Shown: positions 23,916 to 35,929 of the stretch, piece by piece
Layout of the letters: the number at the start of each line of letters is the position of its first letter
Numbering within the stretch: the stretch's first letter is position 1
From: Azolla caroliniana
Lineage: Eukaryota; Polypodiophyta
Direction of reading: 5' to 3'
Length of the DNA: 64,000 nt
NCBI GenBank assembly: GCA_043228905.1
Contig: JBHGNT010000012.1
Coordinates: 806,001 to 870,000, forward strand
Notes under the pieces: generated by a model
Database searches by the model: none
Told to the model about the DNA's origin: nothing
Seen by the model: only the letters and a program-made list of their open reading frames with translations
Made by a program: the position numbers and the translations under genes

Positions 23916-24958
23916 TGTTGAGCGGCAAGCTCAACCGGAGCCAGATCGACTGAATAAGCTTGAGCCGGTAAGCAAGATGAATCGGTATGCTGGTGAGCAA
24001 CTGAGCCGGTAAGTAGTAAGGACCGGTGAGTTGGGGAGCCAGTATGCCGGATCCAATCCGTAACCGGAATCCTAGTATAGGTTAGACTACTAGGCAGTTA
24101 TAGTCTCGTAGTTAGTGTCAGATGCTCGTGTGAGCATTGAAGTACACCGTTGTCGAGGTATTCCTCGCGGATGCGTGGAATGAGGCGGGACCTCGGGGGT
24201 CCTGTACCGAAGAGCAAGAGAGAAAGGAGAAGAGACCCACTACGTGCGAGAGTAGATTCACAGGGACACGGCCCTTCGACACAAGAAGCGAGTGGGGCAG
24301 CGACACAGAGAGACACGAATGTATGTATGTATTAACAAGACTAACAACAAAACACGAAGATGGTTACAACCGAACAGGCCGGCGAACAGATGCCGATACC
24401 TGTTCGTAAACGCACAGAAAGGAAGGAGTAGGTTGGAGGTGCTGCCGGAAGCACTCGGGCATTCCTCAGAGCAGCGCGAGCCTCCCGAAACCTGCACAAA
24501 AGGAAGCTATGGAGTTTGCGAACCAGAGAGAGAGAGAAGCCTTCGCACACAAACCGACAGCACTTCGTCCTCAACTCTCCGCGATCCCCTCCTCTTTCGC
24601 GTCTCCCTCCTTTTATAGGCAAGGAAGGAGTCGTTTCCCCCCCTTAACTTCCTACCCACTAAATCTACCTGCCTAGGATCTTCCATGGACAACATTCGAG
24701 AAGAGCCGGTTCCTATGCTCCTGTGCACCGATTCCGCTTGTGGACGGTTTTCTTCACGACACCGTACTTCTAACAGTCTCGTGTGGACTTGTATAAATAG
24801 CGTTGATGAGTGCGTTGTAGATACAGAGCACAAAGTATTCATATAATTTTGAAAAATAGTGTGTTTTGCTCTCTCTCTCTCTGTCTCTCCCGCCTACTCT
24901 CTCTCTCTCTCTCTCTTTGTGTTGTTCTTTCTAACGCTTCCGCAAGCAATCTTTCACA
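23916..24958 (+). repeat. 3' LTR of copia A, interrupted by a solo LTR
   Basis: Starts TGTTGAGCGG and ends CTTTCACA like the 5' LTR. Removing 24151-24761 plus the short target duplication leaves about 428 bp, against 418 bp for the 5' LTR; the excess is in CT repeats. About two dozen substitutions separate the pair. Confidence 0.93.
24151..24761 (-). mobile_element. solo LTR inside the 3' LTR of copia A
   Basis: A 611 bp insertion with inverted ends TGTCG and CGACA. CCGT (or ACCGT) is duplicated at 24147-24150 and 24762-24765, and the uninterrupted target is visible in the 5' LTR as GTACACCGTACTT. On the minus strand it has TATAAAAGG (about 24609-24617) followed by a CT/GA-rich leader, so it is a reverse-oriented solo LTR. 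It is not the same sequence as either copia LTR in the window. Confidence 0.85.
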
Positions 24959-24963
24959 AAAGG

Positions 24964-25640
24964 ACACGACTAAAACCTATGTAATATAGACACCTTACAT
25001 TTTCTTTCATGGAATGTACAAGGCCTGGGTGGACAGGCCTTTCATAGAGTTAAAGGACTCTTACAATCAAATTTAGGTACTTCTATTGTTGGTATTATTG
25101 ATATTTTGTTTCTGCAAGAGCATCACTTGTGCATGGATAGGATTCAGAAATATGGTTCCATTTTACTAGGACGGTGGACTCATTTTTGGGTTCCTGCATT
25201 TGGCCCTAATGGCCGTTAGGCTTGATTATGCATTGCTATTAGACAACAATTGCAGTCTCACATAGTGTTAGCAGCTACTACTATGAATAAACCAGCACAT
25301 TTCCTTATTTTAAAAAGAGGATCTTAGAAGGTTGGCCTCATGAATCTCCATGCCCCTAATTCTGTGTCATAAAGGACAAATTTATGGTTATCTCATTCTG
25401 ATTATGCGGGTTTAGCGGATTGCTGGTTGGTGGTTGGTGGGAGGTGACTTTAATATGATTGAGGATGTTGTTGATAGATTGGGATGTATAGGTGTAACTA
25501 CTCTTTCAGGACGAGAGGCTAAGTGTTGGGATTATTTTTTTTTTACTTTTGGTTTGCTTGATTTATGGAAGGTGCATTCGTTTTCATGCATACAAGGATC
25601 CCTTTAGTTCTCTCGATCAAATGGGAGTGTGGTTGTTACA
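24964..25640 (+). pseudogene. LINE ORF2 endonuclease domain, degraded
   Basis: Resumes right after the second AAAGG. It reads LHFLSWNVQGLGG and LFLQEHH, the start of an APE-type endonuclease of L1-like LINEs, then degrades with several stops (for example near 25217 and 25326). It continues the LINE whose left piece ends at 6840. Confidence 0.8.
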
Positions 25641-28600
25641 AATTTGTCTCAACTAGATAGATTTTATGCTAGTAGTGTCTTTTGGGAGGCGGGTGGGTCC
25701 ATAGGAATTATTTCGGGATCAATTATCTTTGATCATGATCCTCTTAAGTTACATGTTACATTTACCAAGAGGCGATATCCAAGCAATTACGTATCACTCC
25801 GTCATTGTTATCTAATGTTAGTCTTAGGATGTCAATCACTCAGATATCGTCAAGTTATAACTTCTTGGATGAGTGTCTGCTTAGCAATATGGTTCATGCC
25901 ATACTCAATATAAAGACTCTATTCACAAAAATAATTGCAACATCGGTTTATCATTGCAATTTAGAAATTGCCAACCTACGTTGTACTCTTGCAACAGTAC
26001 AACAACTGTTTGAAAGGTATCCAACTTCATCTATGCTACGTTGTCGAGTGAAAGATATTTTAAAAGAAAATCAGGAGGAAGGCTCAATGTTCTTTTACTA
26101 CCGTAATGTTGCTCGTTAGTCACAACGGCATGATCGGGTCAACAAAGAATTTTTTAATCAGTTTAAACGGGAAAATAAACCACTTTCTATTACTTCTTTG
26201 AAGTGACTTGATGGATCCTATACATCAAATGACTCTCAGATGCGAGATATAGTCTCAGATTATTACCATCAGTTGTTGTCCGCAAAATATTTTTCGGTAG
26301 ATAATCTTTACAAGCGACAAGTTGTTCTTTCAATAGTTCAACAGAAGGTTACAGATGTAATGGCATCTCAATTATTGCAACCATTCGCACTGGAAGAGGT
26401 TTTTTCTGCAGCTAAATCCGTAGGAAAGGACGACTGTCCGGGAAAAGATGGAATAGGAATTGGATTCTATTTGCATTATTAGGATTTTTTGGGTCCTCTA
26501 TTTACTAGAGCGGTTAATATAATATTTTCAAGTGGTAATATGCTTGTGGAATGGACGGAAGGAATCATATATATGATCCCTAAGTCGGATTGCCAGTGTG
26601 ATGAAGTCGCCAAGTGGAGGCCAATAACATTGCTTAATGACGTGTACAATATTGTGGCAAAGACCATTGCTCTCAGACTAAGATTGGTGTTGTCATCTAT
26701 TATTCATGGCACACAATTTGGTTTTTTGCAAGATAGAAGCATTTTTTATAACATCTTTTTGTTTTGGGAAATGGTTGCTTTAGCTCAGCAAAATAAACAA
26801 CAGCTTGCAATATTATTGCTTGACTTTGAAAAAGCTTATGATAAAGTGGATTGGGACTTTCTTGAGATAATGTTGTCAAGATTAGGTTTTCTCGTTGCAT
26901 GGATAAAAGGTGTCTCTGCCCTAACAGGCACGCTTCTAGTTCCCCTTTGTTTGCTAGAGGATACGGGCCACTATTTCCTATCTCCAGGTCAATTTGGCAA
27001 GGATGCCCTCTCGCCCCGTCCACTATTTCTTTTTATCTTGTTTGGGAAAGCCTTATCCTCCTACCTAAGATCGTCTTCGGCATGTATAAAAGGCATAGCA
27101 TTACCTTTTACACAACCTATTGTATTGGATGTTGAATTTGCAGATGACACGACCCTTTATGTTGACAGGGAGATTGGTAATCTTAGTAAGGTACAAGATG
27201 CTTTGCAAGTTTTCTCAAATGTTGTGAGTGCATCACTTAATTGCAACAAGGCAGTCAAATTTGGGGTAGATGAAGAAACTCACCTTGCACAATATCTAGG
27301 TCCTTCTTTCCGATGGCTTCATCATGGTGAACCAATTCATTATTTGGGATGTATGGTTGTATAGATTTGCGGCTAGAAGCAGTGTTATCACCATTATTAT
27401 TGTCAATAAAATGTAAACTACTACATTGGGATGCCCAACAATTATCCTTTACAAGTTGGGTGGAGTAGCAAACTTTGTATTGTTGGCTTCAATGTGGTTT
27501 ATAGCATCTGTTTGGCTATTTTCTAGATCTCCAATAACGAAAGTGAAAAGTTTGATCCGAAATTTCCTTTGGGGGGGAAAACAAGGATCTCCAACAATAG
27601 CCAAAGTTGCTTGGAATGTGTTAATTCAACCTAAAAGCAATGGAGGGTTGGGTTTGATAGATCTTTTAATGTAGGCAAGAACCCTTTTGACGAAGTTTGT
27701 GATCAGAAGATTGTTGCCAAGATCAGAAGCTTGGAAAGGGATATTTCTAAATTAGTTGATACAGTTAAGTCCTTAGATGGGCGGTGTTTGGTCACCCTCT
27801 TTAAAGTGGTTATTCTTGAATGATGTACAAACACCAAGGTAGGATCTTGCATCGAATAGATTTTTGCTAGGAATCATAAGGGCATGGGATGTGATTAAGT
27901 CATTCTTGCTTAAGGACAAGCCTTCTACATGGGATGCACTACTTAATCAACCTCTTATTGCCAATTCTTCATTTCGGGATAATGCAGGAAAAGTGTTGGT
28001 CCTGAGAACTCACCTTGCCTAGGGAAAGTTGGATAACAGGCCTGTTGCATCTGTGAGAACTTGGACTCAATTTCAGGAAATGTCACAAGAAGATCGTCTT
28101 GCACATTTACAATTTGCTCATGGTGTCAAGATAATCACTACTAACATATCAACAACATATTCTTCATTTTCTACAACCTTTCAACCTAGGAAGGAACATA
28201 TGTGGTCTGGATGCTTCGTAAATGATACGTTGATGGTTGTCAAGGGTGTTTCACCTAACGAGTGCGCTTCTTATTTTCAAGTCCCAAACAATCATACATT
28301 ACAACCTTACACCTTTGAGTGCAGTTACCTATAACACTTGTGAAGTGCACCAATCATAGTGGTTTTGCTAAAATTGGAACGAAATGGATGCTTAATCCTT
28401 ATGCTTGAATTTCTCATATGTGTGATATGTTGTGGTTATATGCAAAAGACCCGGGCGGTTGGTTTTGGTCACATTCCTTGGGGGAACATATCATAAAGGT
28501 TCCCTTCTTTCAATACACAATCAAACTTGGAAGAGCATTATTGTTGTCTTGGAATGCAAGGATACTAGCAGCTCAGAAACATTGGACTATTTGGGGGGTC

Positions 28601-28912
28601 GCAACTTTGCATTTGAAAATCTATTGGAGATGGATTTGGTCATTCAAGGGGCCAACTAAATTTATTCTCTTCATATGGCTATTAGTGCATACGACCTTCC
28701 TAGTTGGTCACTCATTGAAAGGGAATGTAACACCCAATCTTCGACAATGTGTCTTTTGCCATGAAGCTCCGGAGACTGCCAAGCATGCCCTTTGGTCCCG
28801 TCCCTTGGATCAACAAGTATGGAATAAAGTTCTTTCGTTATTTTTAACAATCAATGTCGGTTGCTATTTTCATGGGGATCAGCGTGCTACATTCCAGTTT
28901 GATGTTGTATGA
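25641..28912 (+). pseudogene. LINE ORF2 reverse transcriptase and C-terminal zinc-binding domain
   Basis: The reverse transcriptase is clear at 26489-27364: PKSDCQCDEVAKWRPITLLN, GTQFGFLQDRSI, LLDFEKAYDKVDW (first catalytic Asp) and VEFADDTTLY (FADD catalytic pair). Further on come FLWGGKQGSPTIAKVAWN (about 27560-27620) and the zf-RVT domain, FKGPTKFILFIWLLVH then CVFCHEAPETAKHALW (about 28630-28800). Stops and frameshifts separate the pieces (for example TAG at 26480 and breaks near 27362, 27672 and 28020). It is an old, dead L1-clade copy on the plus strand. Confidence 0.9.
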
Positions 28913-29280
28913 GGCAAACAATGTTCAAGAGGCAATGATGGTACATAATAGAAGATTGATATTAGTCATCCCCTTTCAGCAACCTCGAAAGCAAGTGTGA
29001 TTTGTCCAGATATGGAAAACTGTGACCACAATAATATTATGGGCATTATGGAAATGTCGTTGCAACCGACTTTATGATGCGGCAGATCAACGCCTCTCAG
29101 ATGTCTTGCTTGAGATATAGGAGACCTTACTGGCTATAATCCACGACCAGTATGACAACATGCAGGGTTCACCAAAGATTGTGAGCAAGAGAAAGAAGAA
29201 GCTCCTTCACTTATGGAAAAAGTTATCCCTATTTATAGAGTCAACTCAAGGGCCTCAATGGAACTATCAACGCCCATGGA

Positions 29281-29908
29281 CCCTTTCTTGAATACCAGTG
29301 AATCATGATAGAGTGCAACAACAAAATTTCAACACCTTTTACAACGTCCTATCTTCGGTCTTAGGATTATAGTATATCATTGTACATGGAAAATTGTAAG
29401 CTTTGTGGGCACACAAGCTTAAGTTGTAGCATTTACATGTCTTTTCTTAATAATAATGAGGAAAATCTTTGAAGAAAAAGAAGAAGCTATAAAAACAAAA
29501 TAAATTGAGATAATATAATAATGATAATACCGTCCTCCTCTTCCCCCCCCCTGGACCTACAAATACCTATTTACATTGATTTAAACATTGAGAACCCTTT
29601 CTTGAATACTAGTGAATCATGACAGAGTGCAACAACAATTTTTCAATACCTTTTACAAAGTCCTATCTTCGGTCTTAGGATTGTAGTATATCATTGTACA
29701 TGGAAAATTGTAAGCTTTGTGGGCACACAAGCTTAAGTTGTAGCGTTTACATGTCTTTTCTTAATACTAATGAGGAAAATCTTTGAAGAAAAAAGAAGAA
29801 GCTATAAGAAACAAAATAAATTAAGAGAATATAATAATGATAATAACGCCCTCCTCCTCCCTCCCCCCCCCCCCTTGGACCTACAAATACCTATTTACAT
29901 TGATCTAA
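29281..29908. repeat. 314 bp tandem duplication at the LINE 3' end
   Basis: Copy 1 is 29281-29594 and copy 2 starts at 29595, both with CCCTTTCTTGAATAC. The copies share the CTTCGGTCTTAGGATT block, an A/G-rich stretch and a poly-C/CCTCCTC stretch, and differ by a modest number of changes. Being the last LINE-linked sequence, they could be a duplicated 3' UTR. Confidence 0.85.
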
Positions 29909-29939
29909 ACGTTGAGATATCGATACACATTAAAATCGG

Positions 29940-30400
29940 TGTTCATGTTAAAACGCTCGCATACCTTAAACTAACATGGACTTCGACATCCTTGAACATT
30001 GAATTTGGAAAACTCGAAGCAACCCATCCTCTGGGGTTCAAGTCCCCTATGGTTCCGCTTAACTTCGTGACAATGTCTATTGTAAGTTGGAGAACATTTA
30101 TTAAGTTGTCATCATAACTCGTTGCCATATTTAACATTAGTTGTTCCTTGTTAACCTACCCATCATGAATGGGGGCAAGAGATCATGCAATGACTTCATT
30201 TTGAGATGTAGTCATTGACAGACACACCTCCATGTTGCATATTGTTCAACTTGTGTCGTAATTGTTTGCATGCAATTGCATTAGCAACAAATACCTTCTT
30301 CACGTTGTCCCATGTGTCCTTTGGCTGATTGACATATTCCATGTAACCGAATATATGGTTGTACATACACTTTGCCAATAAATACAATTCGTAACTAGTC
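29940..30400 (-). pseudogene. copia-type gag relic
   Basis: On the minus strand 30387-30196 reads YVNQPKDTWDNVKKVFVANA, KQLRHKLNN and VSVNDYISK, matching the UBN2 gag region also seen in copia A (KDAWGNLRKVF, SVADYIDRIK). Further sequence to about 29940 looks gag-like but is frameshifted. No LTRs are recognisable. Confidence 0.65.
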
Positions 30401-30858
30401 CCTTGTTCCTATCTATTGTAGTTTATGCCCACGTTATCAAGCATATTCTCCAAACTATCGTTGAAGTAGTCCTAACATCCTTGTCCAAGAGTGAATTGTG
30501 TCATTCTTTACTACGGTTTACACGGTTGGTTATATCAAACTTCTTGTCAAGAGAGTTTCCCATTTGTGTATTCGTCTTCGTGTTTATTTCTTCTTATTTT
30601 CATTTTCCTTTCATCTATGCAACAAATGAAATATGGTGGATCTCTTCCATGCATGACCTATATAACTATAATACAAAAACAACACTTGATAACATCAATA
30701 TTTATGAGCTTGTATTTCATCAATCACTTCAAGAAACACTCACACCCACCAAATAGGTTTATCTCTACAAATAACCCCTCACATCATAATACCATCTTAA
30801 GAAACTTGAGGAAGGGGTTCTTCTTATGCCATGAAAATAGATTTAAGCATGTGTGTAA

Positions 30859-30897
<39 letters not shown>

Positions 30898-31380
30898 GAA
30901 ACAAAGATTGAGAGAATATATCAAAGCCAATGACTTGATATAAAATCTATGAGATGCATATGATAGTGAGACGTTAGTTGAATGTGTCATTAGATTGTTA
31001 TGATTGAAATGATATGTCAAACCATGAAGAAACATTCCAGCATGAGATTTTCATATTATATACAGTTATGATTTAAGACAAAGCCATCGTTGATCCATGG
31101 CCACAATAGAGTAGTTAATGTGGAATATCCCAATTCTATTTACATTTGATGGAGAACTGTGTCAATGGTCCAGTTTCATGCATATATGTATACTAAACAT
31201 TAGTTTCTTGCCAATTGGTTGATGAGCTTTGCAAATATTTCGATTGCTTGTAAAGAGCATTTCTTGGTCTTGTCATATGTACCAAGTGTAGGTAGTCATG
31301 CAACTCCATTTTATCAACCCCCCATAAAACGACGCTCTTGGCTCTTCATTCTCAACTCTTTTAGCTTAAGTTCTATTTTT
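30401..31380. other. non-coding DNA with an (AC)n microsatellite
   Basis: No supported gene. A (AC)17 run lies at 30861-30895. Confidence 0.6.
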
Positions 31381-31490
31381 ATTTTTATTTTATTTTTGAT
31401 AATTGGGTAAATACCCTATTTTGTTGTAAACCAATTGTCTCATGGGCCAAATTTGGCCTTAGAAGACGTTAATATAGATTTCTTTCTTAC
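31381..31490 (-). mobile_element. retroposon 3' tail with A-rich end
   Basis: On the minus strand, TATTAACGTCTTCTAAGGCC, TTGGCCCATGAGACAATTGG and AAATAGGGTA lead into an A-rich tail (AAAAATAAAATAAAAATAAA). The same core occurs on the plus strand at about 50095-50168 inside a SINE copy, so it is a dispersed family. Confidence 0.6.
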
Positions 31491-31609
31491 TCATTGATTG
31501 TAGTTCTTTGCCATTTTTTATAGATCGAGTAATGTACATCTCCATACATCTTAGCATGTACCACACTAAAATATATACCTATACATATAGCGTCATGAGT
31601 TGAATACAG

Positions 31610-31880
31610 CTCAGTTAAAGCCTGAACTAAACCGTTAAACCGTTTTTAAACGGTTTGGCGATTCGGTTTAGGCTCGAGCTTCCTTACTTGGTTTGATCTT
31701 GGTTCAAGATGGCTCAAGCTGAACTGAACCGATTTGGGCAAACTAGTTTCCAAACCAATTAAGGCATAATCGGGTTAAGGCTAAACGAGTTCTGTTCAAG
31801 TTCGGAAGCTCCCAAACCGGTTTGGTTGGGACAAGGCCAAACCGGTTAAGCGTTGTTTGGGTCCCCGGCGCCGGCTGCCG
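31610..31880. repeat. AACCGGTT-rich palindromic block upstream of BTF3
   Basis: Dense short inverted motifs (AAACCGTT, AAACGGTTT, CAAACCGGTTTG, AAACCGGTTAAG). Composition resembles the MITE at 48934-49352, but I find no matching terminal repeats. Confidence 0.4.
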
Positions 31881-31989
31881 GTTTTTAGGTAGCTTTTAGC
31901 CGGTAAACCGAAGAAATGGCTAGAAACCTAATGGGATGAGGATCGGACGGTGTAGCATCTCGCACGTCGAATCGGACGGCTGCAGAAGC

Positions 31990-32127
31990 CTCTGAGAGAA
32001 ACTTTAGCTCGTTTCCCTGTCCCACCTCCTCCTTCGTCTTCTTCTTCTTCTTCTTCTTCTTCTGCTTAGGGTTCGCCGACGAGCTCCATCCCACCATCGC
32101 CACAGAGAAGGCTCGTCTCCTGTTAAG
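31990..32127 (+). promoter_or_regulatory. 5' UTR exon of the NAC-beta/BTF3 gene
   Basis: A (CTT)n tract at about 32037-32063 is followed by CTTAGGGTT (reverse telo-box, common in plant translation-related promoters). A strong donor AAG|GTAAGT follows 32127. The transcription start is not determined, so the left border is approximate. Confidence 0.55.
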
Positions 32128-32194
32128 GTAAGTTCCTCCGTTTTCTTGTTCTTCTTTTCTTTTTCTTTACCTCACCGAAAAAGCTTCCGTGATT

Positions 32195-32520
32195 TTCTTT
32201 GTTGAGCTCCTTGCCAAGCCTTTGTCGGTTGAAGCTCCAAACGTTTTCTTTGTTGAATCCTCGTCGCTTTCTTTGTTGAGCTTTGGTTGCATTCTTTGTC
32301 GAGATTCGATAGCTGTCCTTGTTGAGAGCTTCCAAAGCTTTCTTTGTTGAGCTGTCCATGGATTTCGTTTTTGGACTCACGGATTACGTGGATTAACCAC
32401 TGTCAGGCTTTCAATTGTTAGGCTCAGTGGAAGGTTTCATTGGTTTGTTTATAAGAAGCCATTGACTATTATTCGCTTGGTTTCGTTGTTTGGCGCTTTC
32501 TTTGTTGAGCTCTCAAGACT
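32195..32520 (+). repeat. CTTTCTTTGTTGAGCT repeat in the BTF3 5' UTR intron
   Basis: About seven imperfect copies of a unit centred on TTTCTTTGTTGAGCT occur at irregular 30-60 bp spacing inside the intron between the 5' UTR exon and the ATG exon. One reading is an intronic enhancer-like array; it may be just a decayed minisatellite. Confidence 0.7.
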
Positions 32521-32762
32521 TACTTCATTTACCTCTCTGGAAGCCGTCTTTTAGTCTTAATTGCTGTTTGTTGAAGGTTTATGACCCGACGCTGTAGAAA
32601 CCAATATGGCTCGAAGATTTATTGGATTTATATGTGGAAGCTTACATGGATCTCTTAGTTGTTATTCTATGAAATCTTCCTTGCTTTTCGTAGATGGCCA
32701 GATTATTCGTCACAAAAAGATAATGAAATGTAAGCTCTTTCGTTTACTGCATTTGTTTGCAG

Positions 32763-34910
32763 ATGGACAGAGAAAAGCTGATGAAGATGGCAAGTGCAGT
32801 TCGAACAGGAGGGAAGGGAACCGTCAGAAGGTGTAATACTATTTGAAATTATTTTTTCTTATTTGATTTGGTCTGGCAAATTGAGCAGTATATTTTATTT
32901 GATCTTAGGACATGCTTATCGTAAACAGCTTTTGAAGTGGAATCTGCGATCCACTCAAAATCCAAAGTCACATGTTTACTTGTTTGCCTTAATTCGTGTA
33001 TATGTTGAATTTCTTTTACGATTTGTTTGCATTTAGATTAGAAGTTGAGTATTTGTCCAAAATCATTTCTTACTCATTTGGCTTATGCCGTAGAAAGTTT
33101 ATAACTGCTATAAATCATTTCTTGATTTTTGGTCCTAGAATATACTTTACATATCTGTTTTAAGCAATATTTACTTGTTAGATTTAGTCTTTGTTGCTGT
33201 TGATCTGTTCCGAGTCATGTTTTACCTGTTTTTTTTAATTCTTAGAACGTGCTTATGAACTCAACATTATGCTTAATGTGTTTGCTTTGGGATCTGAATC
33301 GTGAACTATTTTATTGCCTTGGGTCTTAAGAATTGTATGTATTCAATTTCATTATCCATTCATCTACAGTAGAAGATCTGTTTCTTTTTAGAAAAATGCT
33401 TTCATTGCTTGCCTGAGGAGATTCCGGTTTCTATGAATTCTTAGAAGGTGCTTATGAACTCAAAATATGCTTAATGTGTTTTCTCTGGGATCTGAAATTG
33501 TGAACTATTTTATTGCTTTGGTATTAAGAATTGCATGTATTCAACGTCATGCTCCATTCGTCTAGTGTAGGAGCTTTGTTTCTGTTCAAAATAATACTCT
33601 CATTGCTATTCTCAGGAGGTTCATCCATGATCAAAATCATGCACGTTTTGTTACAAATTTTTGTATCTTTACTGGTCTGCATTCTTCTTCTCTCTGATTA
33701 TTGGATAAATTACCGTGGTTCATGAATCATAGTGTATGGCATCTCATTCTTATGCTTTTCCTGTTTACATGCGGTTTGTGAACCACAGTTAACAAGCTCT
33801 TGATCTGAGATATCTGTTTTCTTGCCCGTACTTTTTAGGTTTTGAAAAAAAGAATGCTGTGAAGTATCTCATTTTTCTTCATCTGGCTTTTGAAAATAGA
33901 AAGAAAAAAGCAGTGCACAAGGCTGCTACCACTGACGATAAGAGACTACAGAATACCCTAAAAAGGCTGGGTGTTAATTCTATCCCTGGAATAGAAGAAG
34001 TGAATATTTTTAAAGACGATTCTGTCATCCACTTTGCCAACCCTAAAGGTCTGTAATATGCATGCATTTATACTTGATTATAATAAGAATCTTGTTGATA
34101 TCTTTTCTGTCATTTCAGTACAAGCATCAATTGCTGCAAATACATGGGTTGTGAGTGGTTCTCCGCAGACCAAAAGTAAGTGCCTCTTCTTATCAAACTG
34201 TTATAAATTCCTTATGAAGGATACTTTGAGAATCATTCTTGTGGTTAGAGATTCCCAATGAAGAATTCCTTGAGAAACATTCTTATGCATATAACTCTTG
34301 GATGAAGATGGCTTTGAGAAGTATTCTTGTGGTAATTTTTTCCTGTTGAAGAATGCTTCAATATCTATCATGAGGACTATAGGTTTCTCATGAATATGAT
34401 TTGAGAAATAATCTGTTAATACCTTGGATGAAGAGTGCATCGAGAAGTGAATCTAGTTTATTGTTTAGGGTTTAGGGTTTAGTCTTGAGTGATGAATATT
34501 TTGAGAATTAATCTTGTGAATATTTCATTTCTGAATGAATAATGCTACCAGAAGTGATCTTATGGCGAATATATTCTGGAATAAAGAATATCTCATAAAG
34601 TAAGCTTGTCACATTTGTTTCTTGTTTGTGCTATTTCAGGGCTTCAGGATCTGCTACCTGGAATTATTAACCAGCTGGGTAAATGATAGCATTAACCCTC
34701 ACTTTGCTCATCAATATTATTATTTCTCAAATTTCCGTTCACTCAAATTTTGTGCTTCGAACTACAGGACCTGATAACCTAGCGAATTTAAAAAAGATTG
34801 CGGAGCAATATCAACGGAGAGAGTCAATCCCAGAGGGGGATGAAGAAGAAGATGATGTGCCTGAACTTGTAGAAGGACAAACCTTCGAAGAGGCTGCCAA
34901 AGATGAATGA
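32763..34910 (+). CDS. BTF3: nascent polypeptide-associated complex subunit beta (BTF3-like)
   Basis: Beta subunit of the ribosome-bound NAC dimer, which shields nascent chains and guides targeting in the cytosol. Exons are 32763-32830, 33900-34048, 34119-34175, 34640-34678 and 34768-34910, giving 151 residues; all introns are GT-AG and phases agree. Visible parts are [20 protein letters not shown] at the start, the basic ribosome-binding RRKKKAVHK (about 22-30), the NAC domain ([18 protein letters not shown] to [12 protein letters not shown]), and an acidic tail ([20 protein letters not shown]). The length is close to plant BTF3 proteins. The ATG follows an acceptor-like TTTGCAG, so translation begins at the start of the second exon. 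No defect is visible. Confidence 0.95.
33237..33620. repeat. 199 bp tandem duplication in BTF3 intron
   Basis: Copies start near 33237 and 33436 (AATTCTTAGAA-GTGCTTATG), share TATGCTTAATGTGTTT and GTGAACTATTTTATTGC, and differ by scattered changes. Confidence 0.8.
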
Positions 34911-35929
34911 GACACCCTAAAGTAATTTTCTTCTCCTGAAAGAGTTCTTGTTCCCTTTTTATAGTTTGTGTTGTACCCCCAACATATGGTAAAGTGTAGT
35001 TGTAAGTAAATTTTGACCACCTGAATTCAATCTATGAAAAGTCTTTTTAATCTTTTGTTCTTTTTTCTAATTCAAAGTTTTGTGAATCACAGTGTAGTTC
35101 CATATGTTTTTGTTGGCCTTTCAAAGTTAATTGACTCGAAGTTATAATAATTTTTGTAATGCAACTGAGCTTTTTGTTACAAATCATGAAAGTCATCAAT
35201 GGAGAAAAGATTATGAGCACATTGTGTTCAGAATATCAATTACAACTTGTTTTGTAACATTTATTATTGATTTGGATGGTATAAAGTTTTCTTTTTGCTG
35301 GCTTTTAATCACTTCCTTATACTTTCACCCATAGTTTTCTCCTTTCATCATGTCTGTGTAGTAACTTTTACTCATTTGCACCTATTTCTTTTTCATATGT
35401 AATCCATTGTCCTTTATTTTGGGGGACACATACATTCTGGCATGGAAAGGTTTCTCATACCCGTCTTTAAAGAAATCACTCTCAACAAAGTCTTGAACTA
35501 ACTGCACTCTGTTTTTTAAACACAGTTACCATTTTATAGTTTGATGTAATTCCATTGAAGATGTGAGTGGCTCTGATACCAGACCCTTGCCTTCTGTGAA
35601 GAGGCCAACATTGTATTTATCTCTTTCGAAGGATGGGTTTTATCTGTCACCTATTGCATGATCCTCTTAAATTTTAGATATAGGAATACAGGTATGTTTT
35701 CATCATTCTCCAGTGAGTATGTCTCTGCTTTTCCTTATAAAGATATTCATAGGGGAACCTTTAATTGTTAACTGTACTATTTCCTGAAAAGTTTAATGTG
35801 ACAAACTGCTCTTTAAAGCCGGAGCTTGCAGAAAATTGGTAAATTATTCGACAAAAGGCATACAGGGATTAGCACTCTTGAAGTTGAGTATCATATATAG
35901 AGAACCATTCGATCATCAATTGATTCTTC
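34911..35929. other. BTF3 3' flank, non-coding
   Basis: 3' UTR and AT-rich flank; no other feature seen. Confidence 0.5.

Larger units (their letters stand above)
6841..24958 (+). mobile_element. Ty1-copia retrotransposon A (old, with nested insertions)
   Basis: Both LTRs begin TGTTGAGCGG and end CTTTCACA. A 5 bp target duplication AAAGG lies at 6836-6840 and 24959-24963. A tRNA-Met type primer site follows the 5' LTR and a polypurine tract precedes the 3' LTR. The coding order is gag, protease, integrase, reverse transcriptase, RNase H, which is the copia order. Four later insertions interrupt it: copia B (10058-15535), hAT (16779-22350) and two solo LTRs (23255-23782, 24151-24761). The LTRs differ at roughly two dozen positions over about 418 bp, mostly transitions, and the reading frame carries several stops and frameshifts, so it cannot be autonomous now. 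Confidence 0.95.

Noticed and set aside
24292-24842. Several 90-110 codon frames in the solo LTR at 24151-24761
   Set aside because: They lie in an LTR with promoter features, overlap on both strands and have no domain.
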